Source: Mesorhizobium huakuii
GTDB lineage: Bacteria; Pseudomonadota; Alphaproteobacteria; Rhizobiales; Rhizobiaceae
Assembly (NCBI RefSeq): GCF_014189455.1
Contig: NZ_CP050296.1
Coordinates: forward strand, 1,860,001-1,924,000
DNA: 64,000 bases
Direction of reading: 5' to 3'
The notes beneath the pieces were generated by a model. The model saw only the letters and a program-made list of their open reading frames with translations, was not told the DNA's origin and searched no databases. Both the position numbers and the translations under genes were made by a program. Shown here one piece after another: positions 25,547 to 34,533 of this stretch (position 1 is its first letter; every line of letters starts with the position of its first letter).

Positions 25547-26970
25547 CCCGCAGCGCCGCTGCCCCACGGGCCGTGGAATGCGCCCTGCTCGCCGATGCGT
25601 TCGAAGCCATGCGCACCGAAAAAGTCGCGCTGCGCCTGGATCAGGTTCGAGGTGCCGCGGCCCTGGCGATAGCTGTCGAAATAGGCAAGTGCCGAAGACA
25701 GCGCCGGCACCGGCGCACCGGCTTCGGAAGCCTTGGCCACGATACGCCGCAGCGACGGATGCGCCTCCTGCATCAATGAGATGAAAGCGGGCGCCATCAA
25801 AAGATTGGTGGAAGCGCCGCCGCTGCTGAACGCCTCGGCCATCGTGTCGAGCATCTGCGAGCGGATGATGCAGCCGGCGCGCCAGATCCTGGCGATGGTC
25901 GGCATCGGCAGGTTCCAGTTGAACTCCTTCGAGGCGCCGCTCATCACCGCAAAGCCTTGCGCGTAGGCGGCGATCTTGCCGGCGAACAGCGCCAGTTCGA
26001 GGTCGTGCAGCAGAGCGTCCTTGTCGCCGGAAATTTTCGTCACACCGATGTTGCCATAGGCCTTTTCTGCCGCCTGCCGCTCGTCCTTGATCGACGACAG
26101 CACGCGCGCCGCCACCGCCGCCTCGATCGCGGTCGCCGGAATGCCAAGCTGCTGCGCCTCGATGACCGACCATTTGCCGGTACCCTTCTGGCCGGCGCGG
26201 TCGAGGATGATGTCGACCACCGGCTTGCCGGTCTTGGGATCGTCGGCGGCCAGCACCTTGGCGGTGATCTCGATCAGGTAGGAATTGAGCCGGCCCTTGT
26301 TCCAGTTGGAGAACACCGTGCCGATCTCTTTCGGCCCCATGCCCAGACCATCACGCAGGATGCCGTAAATCTCGGCGATCATCTGCATGTCGGCATATTC
26401 GATGCCGTTGTGGATGGTCTTGACGAAATGCCCGGCGCCATCGGTGCCGAGCCAGGCGGCACAGGGCTCGTCCTTGAACTTAGCGGAGATGGCGGTCAGC
26501 ACCTTTTCGACCCGCTTCCACGAATCCTCCGTGCCGCCGACCATGATCGACGGACCGTGCCGCGCACCCTCCTCACCACCGGACACGCCCATACCGATGA
26601 AGGTCAGGCCCGAGCCGGACAGTTCGGAGAAGCGCCGCATCGTATCGCGGAAATTGGCGTTACCGGCATCGATGACGATGTCGTTGTTTGACAGCACGCC
26701 GCGCAAGGCTTCGATCTGTTCGTCGACTGGCTTGCCGGCCAGCACCATGATGATGATCGGGCGCGGCGGCCGGATCGCGGCGGCAAGTTCTTCCAGGCTG
26801 TAGCAAGGGACAACCATGTCCTTCAGCGCGCCGGCATTCTCGACAAAGGCGTCGGTGCGTGCCCTTGTGCGGTTGAAGACGGCGATGCGGTGCCCGTGTT
26901 CGGCGATGTTCAGCGCCAGGTTGGAGCCCATCGTGCCAAGGCCGATCAGGCCGATTTCGGCTTTTTCCAT
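25543..26970 (-). CDS. gnd: 6-phosphogluconate dehydrogenase, decarboxylating
   Basis: Oxidises 6-phosphogluconate to ribulose 5-phosphate and CO2 with NADP. At 475 residues it has the full length of the long-form enzyme. The Rossmann start is IGLIGLGTMGSNLALNIAEHG; the substrate site shows GMGVSGGEEGARHGPSIM; the catalytic Lys is in HFVKTIHNGIEYADMQ. The C-terminal helical domain carries SYRQGRGTSNLIQAQRDFFGAHGFER. The ATG at 26970 has a GGGAAG ribosome site. It is convergent with the LacI gene, and its stop falls in the palindromic repeat. No zwf or edd is adjacent. Confidence 0.97.
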   Translation of the reverse strand: MEKAEIGLIGLGTMGSNLALNIAEHGHRIAVFNRTRARTDAFVENAGALKDMVVPCYSLEELAAAIRPPRPIIIMVLAGKPVDEQIEALRGVLSNNDIVIDAGNANFRDTMRRFSELSGSGLTFIGMGVSGGEEGARHGPSIMVGGTEDSWKRVEKVLTAISAKFKDEPCAAWLGTDGAGHFVKTIHNGIEYADMQMIAEIYGILRDGLGMGPKEIGTVFSNWNKGRLNSYLIEITAKVLAADDPKTGKPVVDIILDRAGQKGTGKWSVIEAQQLGIPATAIEAAVAARVLSSIKDERQAAEKAYGNIGVTKISGDKDALLHDLELALFAGKIAAYAQGFAVMSGASKEFNWNLPMPTIARIWRAGCIIRSQMLDTMAEAFSSGGASTNLLMAPAFISLMQEAHPSLRRIVAKASEAGAPVPALSSALAYFDSYRQGRGTSNLIQAQRDFFGAHGFERIGEQGAFHGPWGSGAAG

Positions 26971-27116
26971 CGTTTCTTCCCTGCTTTCGGATCTTGTTGG
27001 TTGGAGCCCGCGATTTGGCGGGATGATTGACGGGCCTTCGACGCCGCGTCAACCGCCTCGCCGAATTGTGTTGCAAGCAAGACACCCGGCCGCTTGGCAA
27101 GCGGCCATATAGACCA

Positions 27117-28754
27117 TCACGGCCTGATGTCCACAGGCGCCTCGATCTTCACCATCTCGAAATCCGAGACCAAAATGTCGATGCGCACCATCCAGCGGCC
27201 GGGAACCGGAATGACGAGGTTGTCGACACGCCAGCTGCCGTCGCCGGGCTTGGTCGCCGCGCGCTTGAGCGGCTCGATGCCGGAATCGGGTTTCGACAGC
27301 ACCAGCGTCACTTCCTTGGCGTCGAGCGGCCCGAAATCGCCGGTCATGATGATCATCGAGGCGGCGACCGGGCCGGCATGGCCTGGCGTGATGCTGAGAT
27401 CGGCCATCGCCTGCAGCGCGTGGATGTGGACCGAAACAGGCTGCGCCGCCGCGATCGCCAGCGCCCGCGGCGGCGGCGTGAAGCGCCAGCCCGCGGCAAC
27501 GCCGAAGATCGCCAGCACGATCAGCATTTCGACGCCGATCGAGCGGGTGAGCCTGCGCTGCACTTCCGTTGCTCCCGCCTCGGCCGAGGCGGTGAGTTTC
27601 CAGCGATTGACGGCGGCGAGCGTGAACAGGAAGACCAGCAGCGCAAGCTTGACCAGCAGCAACCGGCCATAAGCGGTGCCGATCAAGGCCGAGGGCGTCT
27701 GCACCTGGATGACGGCGAGCACGATGCCAGCCACGGCAAGCATCGCCACGACAGGCAGGATCGCTGAGGAGAATCGGCGCAGGAAACCGACGGCATCAGT
27801 CGTTTGCCGCTTCAGCGCGAGACCGAGCGGCACCAGGGCGCCGGCCCAGAAGGCGATGCCGACGCCATGCACGAACACCATCGGCCGCGTCAGCCATTGC
27901 GGCTCGGCCGCACTGGCGTGGCCGCTGGCTGCAAGCGCGACGCCGACGCCGGCAAGGCCGGCAAGGGCAAATGGCTTGGCGAACACACGCGGCCCGGCCA
28001 GCGACAGCAGACCGAGCCCAAGCGCAATCAGGGCGACCAGCACCGTCCAGCCGAAGCTGGTGCCAAGCCCGGTCCGCCAGATCACCGGCTGTGCCAGACG
28101 GGAAAGCGGCGCCCCGAGCGCGTCGAGTCCCTGAAAGCCGAGCGACAAGGGTGCCGCCAGCAGCCCAGACAGGATCGCGGCCGCGACAAAGCGTTGACCG
28201 GCTCGTCCGTCGCCGGCCAGCCAGGCAAGGGCAAAGGCGCCGCCGACGCCGAAGAAAAGACCGACGTAGAGCAAGACCTTGCCGATCCAGATCGCCGACC
28301 GCAGCGGCCAATCGACCGCTTCGGACACGACGGGCGGTTCACTTGGCGCGCCGATGGAAAACAGCAGCGAACCGCCGACCGGATGGCCGTCGGCGGAAAT
28401 GACGCGCCAGCTCAGCACATGCGTGCCGGCTTTGAGCGCTTGCGGATTGTCGATCTCGACCGTCTGATCGGTGAGGCGGAAGGATGTTAGCGGGACAGGC
28501 GTGCCGTCCGGCTTCACCAGGGTCAGCACCAGCGGCGAAACCGGCTCGCTAAAGGTCAGCGAGAACCGCGCCGGAGCCTGCACCAGCACGGCACCGTCGG
28601 CCGGGTCGGTCTTAATCAACGCCGCATGGGCAAAGGCCTGATCTGTCGATGCCATGACGATAAGCGCCATGAGCAGGGCCAGCAGCCCACCGGCAATGCG
28701 GCCGAGGGACTTGCCGGTCGAGGCGGCCATATACGGGGAAGACATTGCGCTCAT
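27117..28754 (-). CDS. CopC/CopD copper-resistance fusion protein
   Basis: Predicted copper uptake/homeostasis protein, 545 residues. A signal peptide ends at AFA-HAALIKTDPADG, where the mature N-terminal His starts a CopC domain (about 40-140) with LSWRVISADGHPVGG. An eight-helix CopD domain follows (about 165-430), and a C-terminal YtkA-like domain (about 440-545). This layout is like Bacillus YcnJ. I chose the ATG at 28754 because AAGG lies 6 nt upstream; a GTG at 28769 is an alternative. It is the first-listed but last-transcribed gene of a four-gene copper cluster, 51 bp after the YcnI gene. Confidence 0.88.
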   Translation of the reverse strand: MSAMSSPYMAASTGKSLGRIAGGLLALLMALIVMASTDQAFAHAALIKTDPADGAVLVQAPARFSLTFSEPVSPLVLTLVKPDGTPVPLTSFRLTDQTVEIDNPQALKAGTHVLSWRVISADGHPVGGSLLFSIGAPSEPPVVSEAVDWPLRSAIWIGKVLLYVGLFFGVGGAFALAWLAGDGRAGQRFVAAAILSGLLAAPLSLGFQGLDALGAPLSRLAQPVIWRTGLGTSFGWTVLVALIALGLGLLSLAGPRVFAKPFALAGLAGVGVALAASGHASAAEPQWLTRPMVFVHGVGIAFWAGALVPLGLALKRQTTDAVGFLRRFSSAILPVVAMLAVAGIVLAVIQVQTPSALIGTAYGRLLLVKLALLVFLFTLAAVNRWKLTASAEAGATEVQRRLTRSIGVEMLIVLAIFGVAAGWRFTPPPRALAIAAAQPVSVHIHALQAMADLSITPGHAGPVAASMIIMTGDFGPLDAKEVTLVLSKPDSGIEPLKRAATKPGDGSWRVDNLVIPVPGRWMVRIDILVSDFEMVKIEAPVDIRP

Positions 28755-28805
28755 GTCATGCCTTGGCACGCGGCGCGCTCTTGCGAGAGCGCGCCAGGGA
28801 GAAAG

Positions 28806-29324
28806 CTATTTCTTCGGCGTGAGCTTGATGCCGGGCGCCGGGTTTTCGAGCGCGTTTTCATCCTGCCCGGTCGCCGGGATTTCGATCCAGCGGTCAGCGG
28901 CATCGCCGCACTCCTGCACCACCGGGAAGTAGAGTATTTGGCCGACGGGCAGGTCCGCCGTCAGCGTCGCGCGGAAGACGAACTCGTCATAGAATTCATC
29001 CGGCAGATTGCCGCCGCTCCAGTCGACTTCCTTGACGCCGTCGGTCACCGCCTGGCCATAGAGTTGGTAGGATTTTTCATATTTGCCCTTCTTGGTCTGC
29101 AGCGTCCAGCCGGGTTTCGGCATCGGCTTGACCGCGATCACCCCTTCCGGGATCTGCACGCGCACGGCGGTCGTCGCCTTGCCGTCGCAGCCATGGGGCA
29201 CGCGCAGCACCGTCTTATAGGTCGAGCCAACCGCCGCTTCCTGGGTTTCGAGCGTGATGTGCGCAAAGGCGGCATTCGTCCCCAGCACCAGAAGCGCTGC
29301 GGCCGACAAAAGATACTTGTTCAT
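28806..29324 (-). CDS. YcnI-family copper-binding protein (DUF1775)
   Basis: Periplasmic protein of 172 residues. The signal peptide ends AAFA-HITLE, exposing an N-terminal His that in YcnI helps bind Cu(II) together with a conserved Trp/Glu; here KPGWTLQTKKG contains the Trp. DUF1775 lies at about 22-150. It sits between the PCuAC gene and the CopC/CopD gene, the combination seen in bacterial copper trafficking to cytochrome oxidase. No membrane helix follows the domain, so it is soluble. Confidence 0.88.
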   Translation of the reverse strand: MNKYLLSAAALLVLGTNAAFAHITLETQEAAVGSTYKTVLRVPHGCDGKATTAVRVQIPEGVIAVKPMPKPGWTLQTKKGKYEKSYQLYGQAVTDGVKEVDWSGGNLPDEFYDEFVFRATLTADLPVGQILYFPVVQECGDAADRWIEIPATGQDENALENPAPGIKLTPKK

Positions 29325-29363
29325 GATGGTCCCTCTAGAATCTTGATCGGTACGATGGCCGGT

Positions 29364-29903
29364 TCAGTCGTTGTCTTCTTGAGGCGCCGCGCTGCCCATG
29401 GCCTGCACGGCGAATTTGATCGTCACCGTCCCGGCCTTTTCGAAGGTCAGCGTGGCGGCGAACATCTCGCCTTGCTTGGGTGGCTGCTTCAAATCCATGA
29501 ACATCACATGATAGCTGCCGGGACCCAAAACGACCTTGCCGCCGGCTGGAATCTCCAGGCCGCCGACAACGGGCCGCATGGTCATGACGCCGTCCTTGAC
29601 ACCCATCTCATGCAGCTCGGCCTTGTCCGAAATGTCGGAGGAAATCGACAGCAGCCGGTCCGGCGCGCTGCCGTTGTTGGTGATGGTAAAATAGCCGCCG
29701 GCCACCTTGGCGCCGGCCGGCGTGGCGCGTGACCAGGGATGGCCGATCTCGATATCGCCGACCTTGAACTCATGCGCCAGGACAGACTGGGCGCCGACGA
29801 GCATGATCGCAAAAGCCAGCGCGACAGCGCCGAGATGCTCCTGGACGTGGGACAGAACGCGGCTGAACAGCGTGCCTGCCGCTACGGGGGAAGAATGGGA
29901 CAT
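29364..29903 (-). CDS. PCuAC-family periplasmic copper chaperone
   Basis: Copper chaperone of 179 residues thought to deliver Cu(I) to the CuA site of cytochrome c oxidase. A long leader with a membrane-type helix (about 25-43) ends VLAHEFKVGD. The copper motif HxnMx22HxM is present: ELHEMGVKDGVMTMRPV and SYHVMFMDLKQP. The ATG at 29903 follows GGAGCAACC. A larger open frame runs further upstream to 30344 but only as the antisense shadow of the DUF2946 gene. It is 39 bp from the YcnI gene, so they are likely co-transcribed. Confidence 0.9.
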   Translation of the reverse strand: MSHSSPVAAGTLFSRVLSHVQEHLGAVALAFAIMLVGAQSVLAHEFKVGDIEIGHPWSRATPAGAKVAGGYFTITNNGSAPDRLLSISSDISDKAELHEMGVKDGVMTMRPVVGGLEIPAGGKVVLGPGSYHVMFMDLKQPPKQGEMFAATLTFEKAGTVTIKFAVQAMGSAAPQEDND

Positions 29904-30000
29904 GGTTGCTCCATGAAGTGGGGGTCGCGCCGTTGCCGGTCGCGAGTCGTTTGACCTTTGGATGGGTGCGCCCGCGAAAGGTTCCGACGGGCAAAAAGGC

Positions 30001-30387
30001 TCAGGCCGCCAGCGGCGGAGCGCGCGGGTTCGACGGCGAGCGTTCGCGCGCAAAGTCGAGATGAATGCTCGCCGGAAAGATGAAGGCGACCGCTTCAACG
30101 GAAAGGCTGCCCAGAGCGAGACCGGCATCGGGTGGCGGCGCGAAGGCCGATGAAAACATGCTGCAGCCAAGCGTGCAGCAGGCGGGCAGATGGGACGGGT
30201 GCTGGTCACCGCCGGGAAGCTGGGTGGCGCCATCGCGGCTACAGATGACGTTGCCGAAAGCGTCGAGCTGCGCGGCCTTCGGGCCGGTGCCGAAGGCGAA
30301 CGCGCCGAGCGTCGACTGGAGCAGCAGCAGATAGGCCGCGACAAGCGCGGCCGGCATGCTCCAGCGTCTCCCCTGGCGGTTCAAGCC
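30001..30387 (-). CDS. DUF2946-family small exported protein
   Basis: A protein of about 128 residues, first gene of the copper cluster. It has a hydrophobic leader (MPAALVAAYLLLLQS region), a Cys/His-rich centre (HPSHLPACCTLGCSMF) suited to metal binding, and a Pro/Arg-rich tail. Proteins of this family accompany copper-transport genes. The start is uncertain. The TTG at 30387 has AGAGG about 8 nt upstream and gives a positively charged leader; alternatives are a TTG at 30405 and the ATG at 30357. A palindrome GATACGTATC at 30416-30425 just upstream could be an operator. Confidence 0.72.
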   Translation of the reverse strand, partial: GLNRQGRRWSMPAALVAAYLLLLQSTLGAFAFGTGPKAAQLDAFGNVICSRDGATQLPGGDQHPSHLPACCTLGCSMFSSAFAPPPDAGLALGSLSVEAVAFIFPASIHLDFARERSPSNPRAPPLAA

Positions 30388-30475
30388 ATCTGCCTCTTCA
30401 AGCAATTCCTGGAAGGATACGTATCATGGCAGCGGCAGGTCGAAAATCGCCAATTCGATGCTGCGGCAACGCGGC

Positions 30476-31378
30476 TCAGGATTTTTGCGGCGGACGGCTT
30501 TCCGGTATCGATGTCAGCAATGTCTGCCTTGCCGACTTCAGGTGTTTACGGCAGGCGGCGTCGACCTTGCCGAGATCGCGTGATTTGAGCGCCTCGATAT
30601 AGGCAAGATGCTCACCGATCGCGACTTCGTTGCGCTCGCGCTCCTGCGCCTTGTTCCACTGGTAGTGGTAATGGAAGATCATGGCGATGACGTCATAGAA
30701 ATCGACGATGAAGCGGTTGCGCGAGGCACGGTGAATGAGCCGGTGGAAGCGCTCGTCCAGCTCGGAAAACGCGTTGAAGCGCGTGGCGATCTCTCGTGCC
30801 AGCTGCTGGTGTTCGTCCTCCAGCCGTTCGAGATCGGCCCACACCGGGCTGTCCGTCGGCAGAGCGGCGAAGGCAGCCGCCGAGCGCAATTCGAACATCT
30901 CGCGGATCTCGGTCAGTTCGAGCGCGAAGGCCCGCGTAAAACCCTTCAGCACCCAATGGCTGTTGCGGCGCTTCTCGATCAGGCCGAAGCGCGAGAAGCG
31001 GATCAGGAACTCGCGCACGCTGGTGGTGCCGACGCCGATCTCGCGCGCCAGTTCAAGCTCGTTGATCTGCATGCCGGCCTCGGCGCCGCCGGCGAGCAGG
31101 CGCCGCATGAATGAGCGCTCGATGATCTCGGCCAGCGTGTCGGTCTCTTCCTCGGGGAAGAAGTCGTCGGGACGCGGGTCGCGCAGCACCGTCTTGGCGC
31201 GCTTGTTCCAGGCGATCAGCCCGGTTTCCTCCATGCGCGCCAGGATGCTGCGCACGGTGGTGCGGCTGACGCCGAGCAGTGTGCCCAGTTCCGGTTCCGA
31301 CGGCAGGCTGCGCGTTTCGTCGAGCAGCCTGAGGCACCTGTTGTAGGCGTCCTTGTAGACGTTGTTGCTCTTCGACAT
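30476..31378 (-). CDS. GntR/FCD-family regulator with two winged-helix modules
   Basis: A protein of 300 residues. The first winged helix (about 10-65) contains SEPELGTLLGVSRTTVRSIL. A second helix-turn-helix (about 100-150) contains NELELAREIGVGTTSVREFLIRF. The FCD ligand-binding domain follows, with TEIREMFELRSAAAFAAL and the metal-site His residues near LDERFHRLIHRAS. Two DNA-binding modules in one GntR protein are unusual. It is divergent from the UxaA-family gene and probably controls that operon through the inverted repeat at 31529. The ATG at 31378 has only a weak ribosome site; a TTG lies four codons upstream. Confidence 0.86.
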   Translation of the reverse strand: MSKSNNVYKDAYNRCLRLLDETRSLPSEPELGTLLGVSRTTVRSILARMEETGLIAWNKRAKTVLRDPRPDDFFPEEETDTLAEIIERSFMRRLLAGGAEAGMQINELELAREIGVGTTSVREFLIRFSRFGLIEKRRNSHWVLKGFTRAFALELTEIREMFELRSAAAFAALPTDSPVWADLERLEDEHQQLAREIATRFNAFSELDERFHRLIHRASRNRFIVDFYDVIAMIFHYHYQWNKAQERERNEVAIGEHLAYIEALKSRDLGKVDAACRKHLKSARQTLLTSIPESRPPQKS

Positions 31379-31528
31379 CCCCTGACCCAACCATGCCGGC
31401 GCTTGCGGCGGCCGGCTTGAAGCGCAATATGACGTTCCCGTGACCCTGAGAAGCAGGAATCGCTTTCGCCGGGGTCCGGTTCATTGTTTGCAGCGCCACC
31501 ACACATCCGGGGCACGCGGAACGCCCGC

Positions 31529-31567
31529 GAAAAAACAATTGACGCAAAACTGTTTTTTCACGATAAA
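31529..31567 (+). promoter_or_regulatory. Sigma-70 promoter inside an inverted-repeat operator
   Basis: The -35 TTGACG (31539-31544) and -10 GATAAA (31562-31567) are separated by exactly 17 nt. Perfect 9-bp arms GAAAAAACA (31529-31537) and TGTTTTTTC (31551-31559) bracket the -35 and the front of the spacer, so a bound repressor would block polymerase. The site faces the UxaA-family gene, 65 bp downstream. The divergent GntR regulator is the obvious candidate ligand. Confidence 0.75.
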
Positions 31568-31631
31568 AGACATTAACTCTTAACAGGCGCGTGTCAATCA
31601 GCGCATCCCAGGATCACCCAGGAAACCGCCC

Positions 31632-33137
31632 GTGAACGTCTCGAACACCATTCTTCTGTCCCCCGCCGACAATGTCGCCGTTGCCAATGGCCGCATCGAA
31701 ATCGGCACCGCTTTGCCGGGTGGCGCGCTTACCACCGCAATCATCGAGCCCGGCCACAAGGTGGCGATCAAGCCGATTGCCGCCGGTGAAGCCGTGGTCA
31801 AATACGCCCAGGCGATCGGCCGCGCCACGCAGGACATCGCACCGGGCGAACACGTTCATTCGCACAATCTGGTGTTCGAGGCCGGGCGCCTGCCCGTGGT
31901 GCCGCCGAGCGAGGCCGAGCACGCGACCGAGGCCGACCGCGCCCGCACCTTCATGGGTTATCGCCGCGCCGACGGCCGCGCCGGTACGCGCAACTTCATC
32001 GGCATCATCGCCAGCGTCAATTGCTCGGCCACGGTCTGCCATTCCATCGCCGACACCGCCAACCGGACCTTGCTGCCGAAATATCCAGGCATCGACGGCT
32101 TCGTGCCGATCGTCCACGGTCAGGGCTGCGGCATGAGCGGCACTGGCGACGGCATGATGGTGCTGCACCGCACGCTTGCCGGCTATGCCCGCCACCCGAA
32201 TTTCGGCGGCGTGCTGATGGTCGGCCTCGGATGCGAGGTCAACCAGCTCACCCTCTACGGCCAGAAGGGCGCGGCCGCGGGAAAACGCCATTTCAACATC
32301 CAGGACGCCGGCGGATCGCGCAAATCGGTGGAAAAGGCGATGGGCGTGCTGGCCGAGATCGCCGAGGAAGTCGGCCAGTTGAAGCGCGAGCCGATCCCGG
32401 TCTCAGAGATCGTCGTCGGCCTGCAGTGCGGCGGCTCCGACGGCATGTCGGGCATCACCGCCAATCCGGCGCTGGGCGCGGCTGTCGACATACTGGCCGG
32501 CGTCGGCGGCATCGGCATCCTCTCCGAGACCACGGAAATCTACGGCGCCGAGCATCTGCTCGCCTACCGCGCGGCGACGCCCGAGATCGCCAAGAAGCTC
32601 GACGGCTATGTGAAGTGGTGGGAAGATCACGTCGCCAAGCATGGCGCCTCGATCGACAACAACCCCTCGCCCGGCAACAAGCGCGGCGGCCTCACCACCA
32701 TCCTGGAAAAGTCGCTGGGCGCGGTCGCCAAGGGCGGCCAGACACCGCTCAATGGCGTCTTCGGCTATGCCGAGAAGGTCACCGGCAACGGACTGGTGTT
32801 CATGGACACGCCCGGTTACGACCCGGTCTCGGCCACCGGCCAGGTCGCGGGCGGCGCCAATGTCATCGTCTTCACCACAGGTCGCGGTTCCTGCTTCGGC
32901 TGCCGGCCGACGCCGTCGATCAAGGTCGCCACCAACTCGACCATGTATCACCAGATGGAAGAGGACATGGACGTCAATTGCGGCGTCATCGCCTCGGGCG
33001 AAAAGACCATCGCCGGCATGGGCCGCGAGATCTTCGAACTGATCGTCGAGACGGCTTCCGGTCGCAAGACCAAGAGCGAGGATTTCGGCTACGGCGACAA
33101 CGAGTTCGTGCCCTGGCACCTCGGCGCGACGCTCTGA
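31632..33137 (+). CDS. UxaA-family sugar-acid dehydratase (altronate/galactarate type)
   Basis: Predicted Fe-dependent dehydratase of a hexonate or hexarate, 501 residues. The N-terminal SAF domain (about 1-95) ends near HVHSHNLVF. The catalytic UxaA/GarD part includes GYRRADGRAGTRNFI, HGQGCGMS, GLGCEVNQ, LQCGGSDGMSGITANPA and GSCFGCRPTPSIKVATNS, with conserved Cys and His residues. The GTG start at 31632 lies downstream of a strong promoter. The fused SAF plus UxaA length is the normal size. Altronate, galactarate and L-fuconate-type acids are possible substrates; the neighbouring aldose dehydrogenase suggests the acid is made from a free sugar. Confidence 0.88.
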   Translation: MNVSNTILLSPADNVAVANGRIEIGTALPGGALTTAIIEPGHKVAIKPIAAGEAVVKYAQAIGRATQDIAPGEHVHSHNLVFEAGRLPVVPPSEAEHATEADRARTFMGYRRADGRAGTRNFIGIIASVNCSATVCHSIADTANRTLLPKYPGIDGFVPIVHGQGCGMSGTGDGMMVLHRTLAGYARHPNFGGVLMVGLGCEVNQLTLYGQKGAAAGKRHFNIQDAGGSRKSVEKAMGVLAEIAEEVGQLKREPIPVSEIVVGLQCGGSDGMSGITANPALGAAVDILAGVGGIGILSETTEIYGAEHLLAYRAATPEIAKKLDGYVKWWEDHVAKHGASIDNNPSPGNKRGGLTTILEKSLGAVAKGGQTPLNGVFGYAEKVTGNGLVFMDTPGYDPVSATGQVAGGANVIVFTTGRGSCFGCRPTPSIKVATNSTMYHQMEEDMDVNCGVIASGEKTIAGMGREIFELIVETASGRKTKSEDFGYGDNEFVPWHLGATL

Positions 33138-33199
33138 ATTCAACGCATATGTGGTAGAACTGCCGGGCTGGACTGCGCCCGGCAACGGGGAGGGTTTGC

Positions 33200-34198
33200 A
33201 TGGAAAAACGCCGCATCGGCAACACCGCGCTCGAGGTCACCGAGGTCAGCTTCGGTGGTGCTGCGATCGGCGGCATCTACCGCGCCTGTTCGCGCGAAGC
33301 GGCGATGGAGACGCTGCAAGGCGCCTGGGAGGCGGGCTTGCGGTATTTCGACACCGCGCCCTTCTATGGTTTCGGCCTGTCCGAACGCCGCTTCGGCGAC
33401 TTCCTGCGCTATAAGCCGCGCGATTCCTACGTGCTGTCGACCAAGGTCGGACGTCTGTTTCGCCCGGTGCCGGAAGGCCAGGTGCCCGATCATTCCTATG
33501 TCGATCCGCTGCCATTCGCGCTCGACTACGACTATTCCTATGACGGCATCATGCGGTCGGTCGAGTTCAGCTATGCGCGGCTTGGTCTGAACAAGATCGA
33601 TATCCTCTATGTGCACGACATCGGCGTCTACACGCATGGCGTCGAGAAGACCGAGCTGCACTTTCGCCAGTTGATGGATGGCGGGCTCAAGGCGCTCGAG
33701 GAGCTGAAGCGGGCCGGTACGATTTCCGCCTATGGGCTTGGCGTCAACGAAGTCCAGATCTGCCTCGACGTCATGCGCCGGGCGCCGCTCGACTGCATCC
33801 TGCTCGCCAGCCGCTATTCCTTGCTCGACCGCAGCGCCGAAGCCGAACTGCTGCCGCTGTGCCGCGAGCAGCAGACGTCACTGGTGATCGGCGGCGTCTT
33901 CAACTCCGGCATATTGGCGACCGGGCCGGTGCAAGGCGCGCATTTCGACTATCTGCCGGCCAGCCGCGATATGCTCGACCGGGTCGATGCCATGGAGAAG
34001 ATCGCCGGCGAAGGCGGTTACCCTCTGGCGGCGGCAGCGTTCCAGTTTCCCCTGCACGAACCGACGGTCGCCACCGTGCTGACCGGCACCGCCAAACTGG
34101 CGAACCTGACACGCAACCTCGACCTGCTCGACATCGACGTGCCGGAGACGGAATACCAGAAATATCGTCCCTACACGGTGGTGCAGGAGCTGGCGTGA
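33200..34198 (+). CDS. Aldo/keto reductase, D-threo-aldose 1-dehydrogenase-like
   Basis: A protein of 332 residues in the aldo/keto reductase branch that includes L-fucose/L-galactose dehydrogenases and pyridoxal 4-dehydrogenase of M. loti. The tetrad residues lie in RYFDTAPFYGFG (Asp, Tyr), STKVGRLFRP (Lys) and YVHDIG (His). The ATG follows GGGGAGGG. It is 62 bp after the dehydratase gene. With a dehydratase, an importer and a Zn dehydrogenase next to it, the natural reading is oxidation of an imported aldose to its lactone. A pyridoxal role is possible but less supported by context. Confidence 0.88.
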   Translation: MEKRRIGNTALEVTEVSFGGAAIGGIYRACSREAAMETLQGAWEAGLRYFDTAPFYGFGLSERRFGDFLRYKPRDSYVLSTKVGRLFRPVPEGQVPDHSYVDPLPFALDYDYSYDGIMRSVEFSYARLGLNKIDILYVHDIGVYTHGVEKTELHFRQLMDGGLKALEELKRAGTISAYGLGVNEVQICLDVMRRAPLDCILLASRYSLLDRSAEAELLPLCREQQTSLVIGGVFNSGILATGPVQGAHFDYLPASRDMLDRVDAMEKIAGEGGYPLAAAAFQFPLHEPTVATVLTGTAKLANLTRNLDLLDIDVPETEYQKYRPYTVVQELA

Positions 34199-34533
34199 AG
34201 GCGGCACTATGGGCTTTGGTGGGAGAGGCACGACTTCACAAACCCGCGACCCGGCAGAAAGAATGAATGTTCCATATTGACTAACACATGGAATTAATAT
34301 TCCATGTGTTAGCGGAACGGAACGGGAGCGTTTGGCTGCGTCCGGGGAGGAGCGGCGTGTGAATGTGTCTGTGCCCGCCATGGGAGGTCGGGTGCGAAAC
34401 ACCGCTTGCATCGTCCAGGTCGATGCACTATCAAAACAGCGTAAATGTTTTTTATTGATAAAGTTCTGTTTGGGCCACGCCTATCCGAACGGAGCTTCCG
34501 TAACGTTCACCAGGCGACTTAGGGAGGAATCCT
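34199..34533. promoter_or_regulatory. Regulatory gap upstream of the ribose-type ABC operon
   Basis: A 335-bp gap with two marked elements. At 34281-34312 is a perfect inverted repeat with 14-bp arms, CTAACACATGGAAT and its complement, around TAAT, and no T-run, so it is an operator rather than a terminator. At 34446-34462 is TGTTTTTT-ATT-GATAAA, which repeats the right arm plus -10 of the UxaA promoter (TGTTTTTT-CAC-GATAAA). An opposing AAAACA half-site lies at 34433-34438. Confidence 0.65.
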
